Source: Pseudomonadota bacterium (GTDB lineage Bacteria; Pseudomonadota; Gammaproteobacteria; Xanthomonadales; Xanthomonadaceae). Taken from it: a stretch of DNA of 6,186 bases. Position numbers and translations under genes: made by a program. Below the pieces are notes generated by a model. It saw nothing but the letters and a program-made list of their open reading frames with translations. It was not told the origin of the DNA and made no database searches. The stretch covers positions 1 through 6,186 of the forward strand of contig JAEXRB010000166.1 in assembly GCA_023438325.1 (NCBI GenBank), in the 5' to 3' direction. The stretch's first letter is position 1. Every line of letters starts with the position of its first letter. Positions 5,781 to 6,186 of this stretch are shown in pieces.

Positions 5781-5812
5781 ACCGGGCCGCCGATCACATC
5801 GCGCGGCCCGGT
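5781..5812. terminator. GC-rich hairpin between convergent phaR and phaC, likely bidirectional terminator
   Basis: Perfect 10-bp arms accgggccgc (5781-5790) and gcggcccggt (5803-5812); the 12-base loop can add CGAT/ATCG pairs. It sits 4 bases after the phaR stop and 29 bases past the phaC stop on the other strand. Position and strength suit a shared transcription end, but neither side has a real T-run, so termination may need a factor. Confidence 0.55.
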
Positions 5813-5841
5813 TCACATTCGCCGGTGCTCTTTTCCGCCCT

Positions 5842-6186
5842 TCAGCGCCGCGACAGCCAATCGCAAATCGCCGTCGGCACCTCATGCTGGGCGCGGCTGG
5901 AAACATAGATGCCGATATGGCCTCCCTTGAAGGCCAGCTCGCTGTAATCCTTCGTCCCCACCAGCCCGGCCAGCGCACGCGAAGCATCCGGCGGCACGAG
6001 GTGATCCTGCAGGGCGTAAATGTTGAGCACCGGCATGGTCACGTGCTTGAGCGAAAGCGCACGCGTGCCGACGCGAATCCCACCGTTGATGAAGCCGTTG
6101 CCCTTGTAGAACTGGTTGACGAACTGCCGCAGCATCTCGCCAGCCTGATCGGGTGAATCGAAGATCCACTTCTCCATGCGCAGGAA
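5842..6186 (-). CDS. phaC: PHA synthase PhaC, class III type, C-terminal part
   Basis: PhaC polymerises (R)-3-hydroxyacyl-CoA into PHA at the granule surface. Only the last 114 residues are in the window; the frame is open to the right edge, so the ATG at 6177 is internal, not the start. Seen here: MEKWIFDSPDQAGE, typical of class III PhaC, then VTMPVLNIYALQDHLVPP with the catalytic Asp (partial residue 61) and FKGGHIGIYVS with the catalytic His (90). Their spacing of 29 equals that of Asp302-His331 in the Allochromatium vinosum enzyme; the nucleophilic Cys lies outside the window. Class III synthases need a PhaE subunit, which would be expected nearby, probably to the right. It converges on phaB-phaR, together forming a PHA locus. 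Confidence 0.93.
   Translation of the reverse strand, partial: FLRMEKWIFDSPDQAGEMLRQFVNQFYKGNGFINGGIRVGTRALSLKHVTMPVLNIYALQDHLVPPDASRALAGLVGTKDYSELAFKGGHIGIYVSSRAQHEVPTAICDWLSRR

Overview
The window looks like chromosomal DNA from a GC-rich gammaproteobacterium, most plausibly from the Xanthomonadales/Lysobacter-Rhodanobacter side. The grounds are the strong third-position GC bias, HtpX and GluQ proteins close in length and motifs to the gammaproteobacterial families, and a class III type PHA synthase fragment next to phaB and phaR. The taxon is inferred from remembered family sequences, not from a search. No tRNA, rRNA, CRISPR, insertion sequence or phage gene was seen, and no gene-free stretch exceeds 300 bases.

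Left part (1-2457, all minus strand): an envelope-directed group of three poorly characterised genes. Read in transcription order they are a secreted Sel1/TPR-like protein (2457-1681), an intrinsic terminator (1658-1627), a secreted von Willebrand factor A protein with a C-terminal PAN/apple-like domain (1564-593), and a lipoprotein (589 to beyond the left edge). The last two are separated by only 3 bases and are almost certainly co-transcribed. The lipoprotein gene is easily missed because it runs off the edge of the window.

Middle (2458-4394): two small inverted repeats, then htpX (inner-membrane zinc metalloprotease, minus) transcribed away from gluQ (glutamyl-Q tRNA(Asp) synthetase, plus). 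A heat-shock (sigma-32) type promoter can be read for htpX, with its -10 element lying over the gluQ start codon.

Right part (4395-6186): a polyhydroxyalkanoate (PHA) locus. phaB (acetoacetyl-CoA reductase, makes the 3-hydroxybutyryl-CoA monomer) and phaR (PHA-responsive repressor) run rightward. They meet, across a strong GC-rich hairpin, the 3' end of phaC (PHA synthase, class III type) coming in on the minus strand. PhaB supplies monomer, PhaC polymerises it, and PhaR senses polymer and controls granule genes. No phaA thiolase gene is present in the window.

Most of the window is conventional. The least described parts are the VWA-PAN/lipoprotein/Sel1 group and the compact regulatory signals between htpX, gluQ and phaB.
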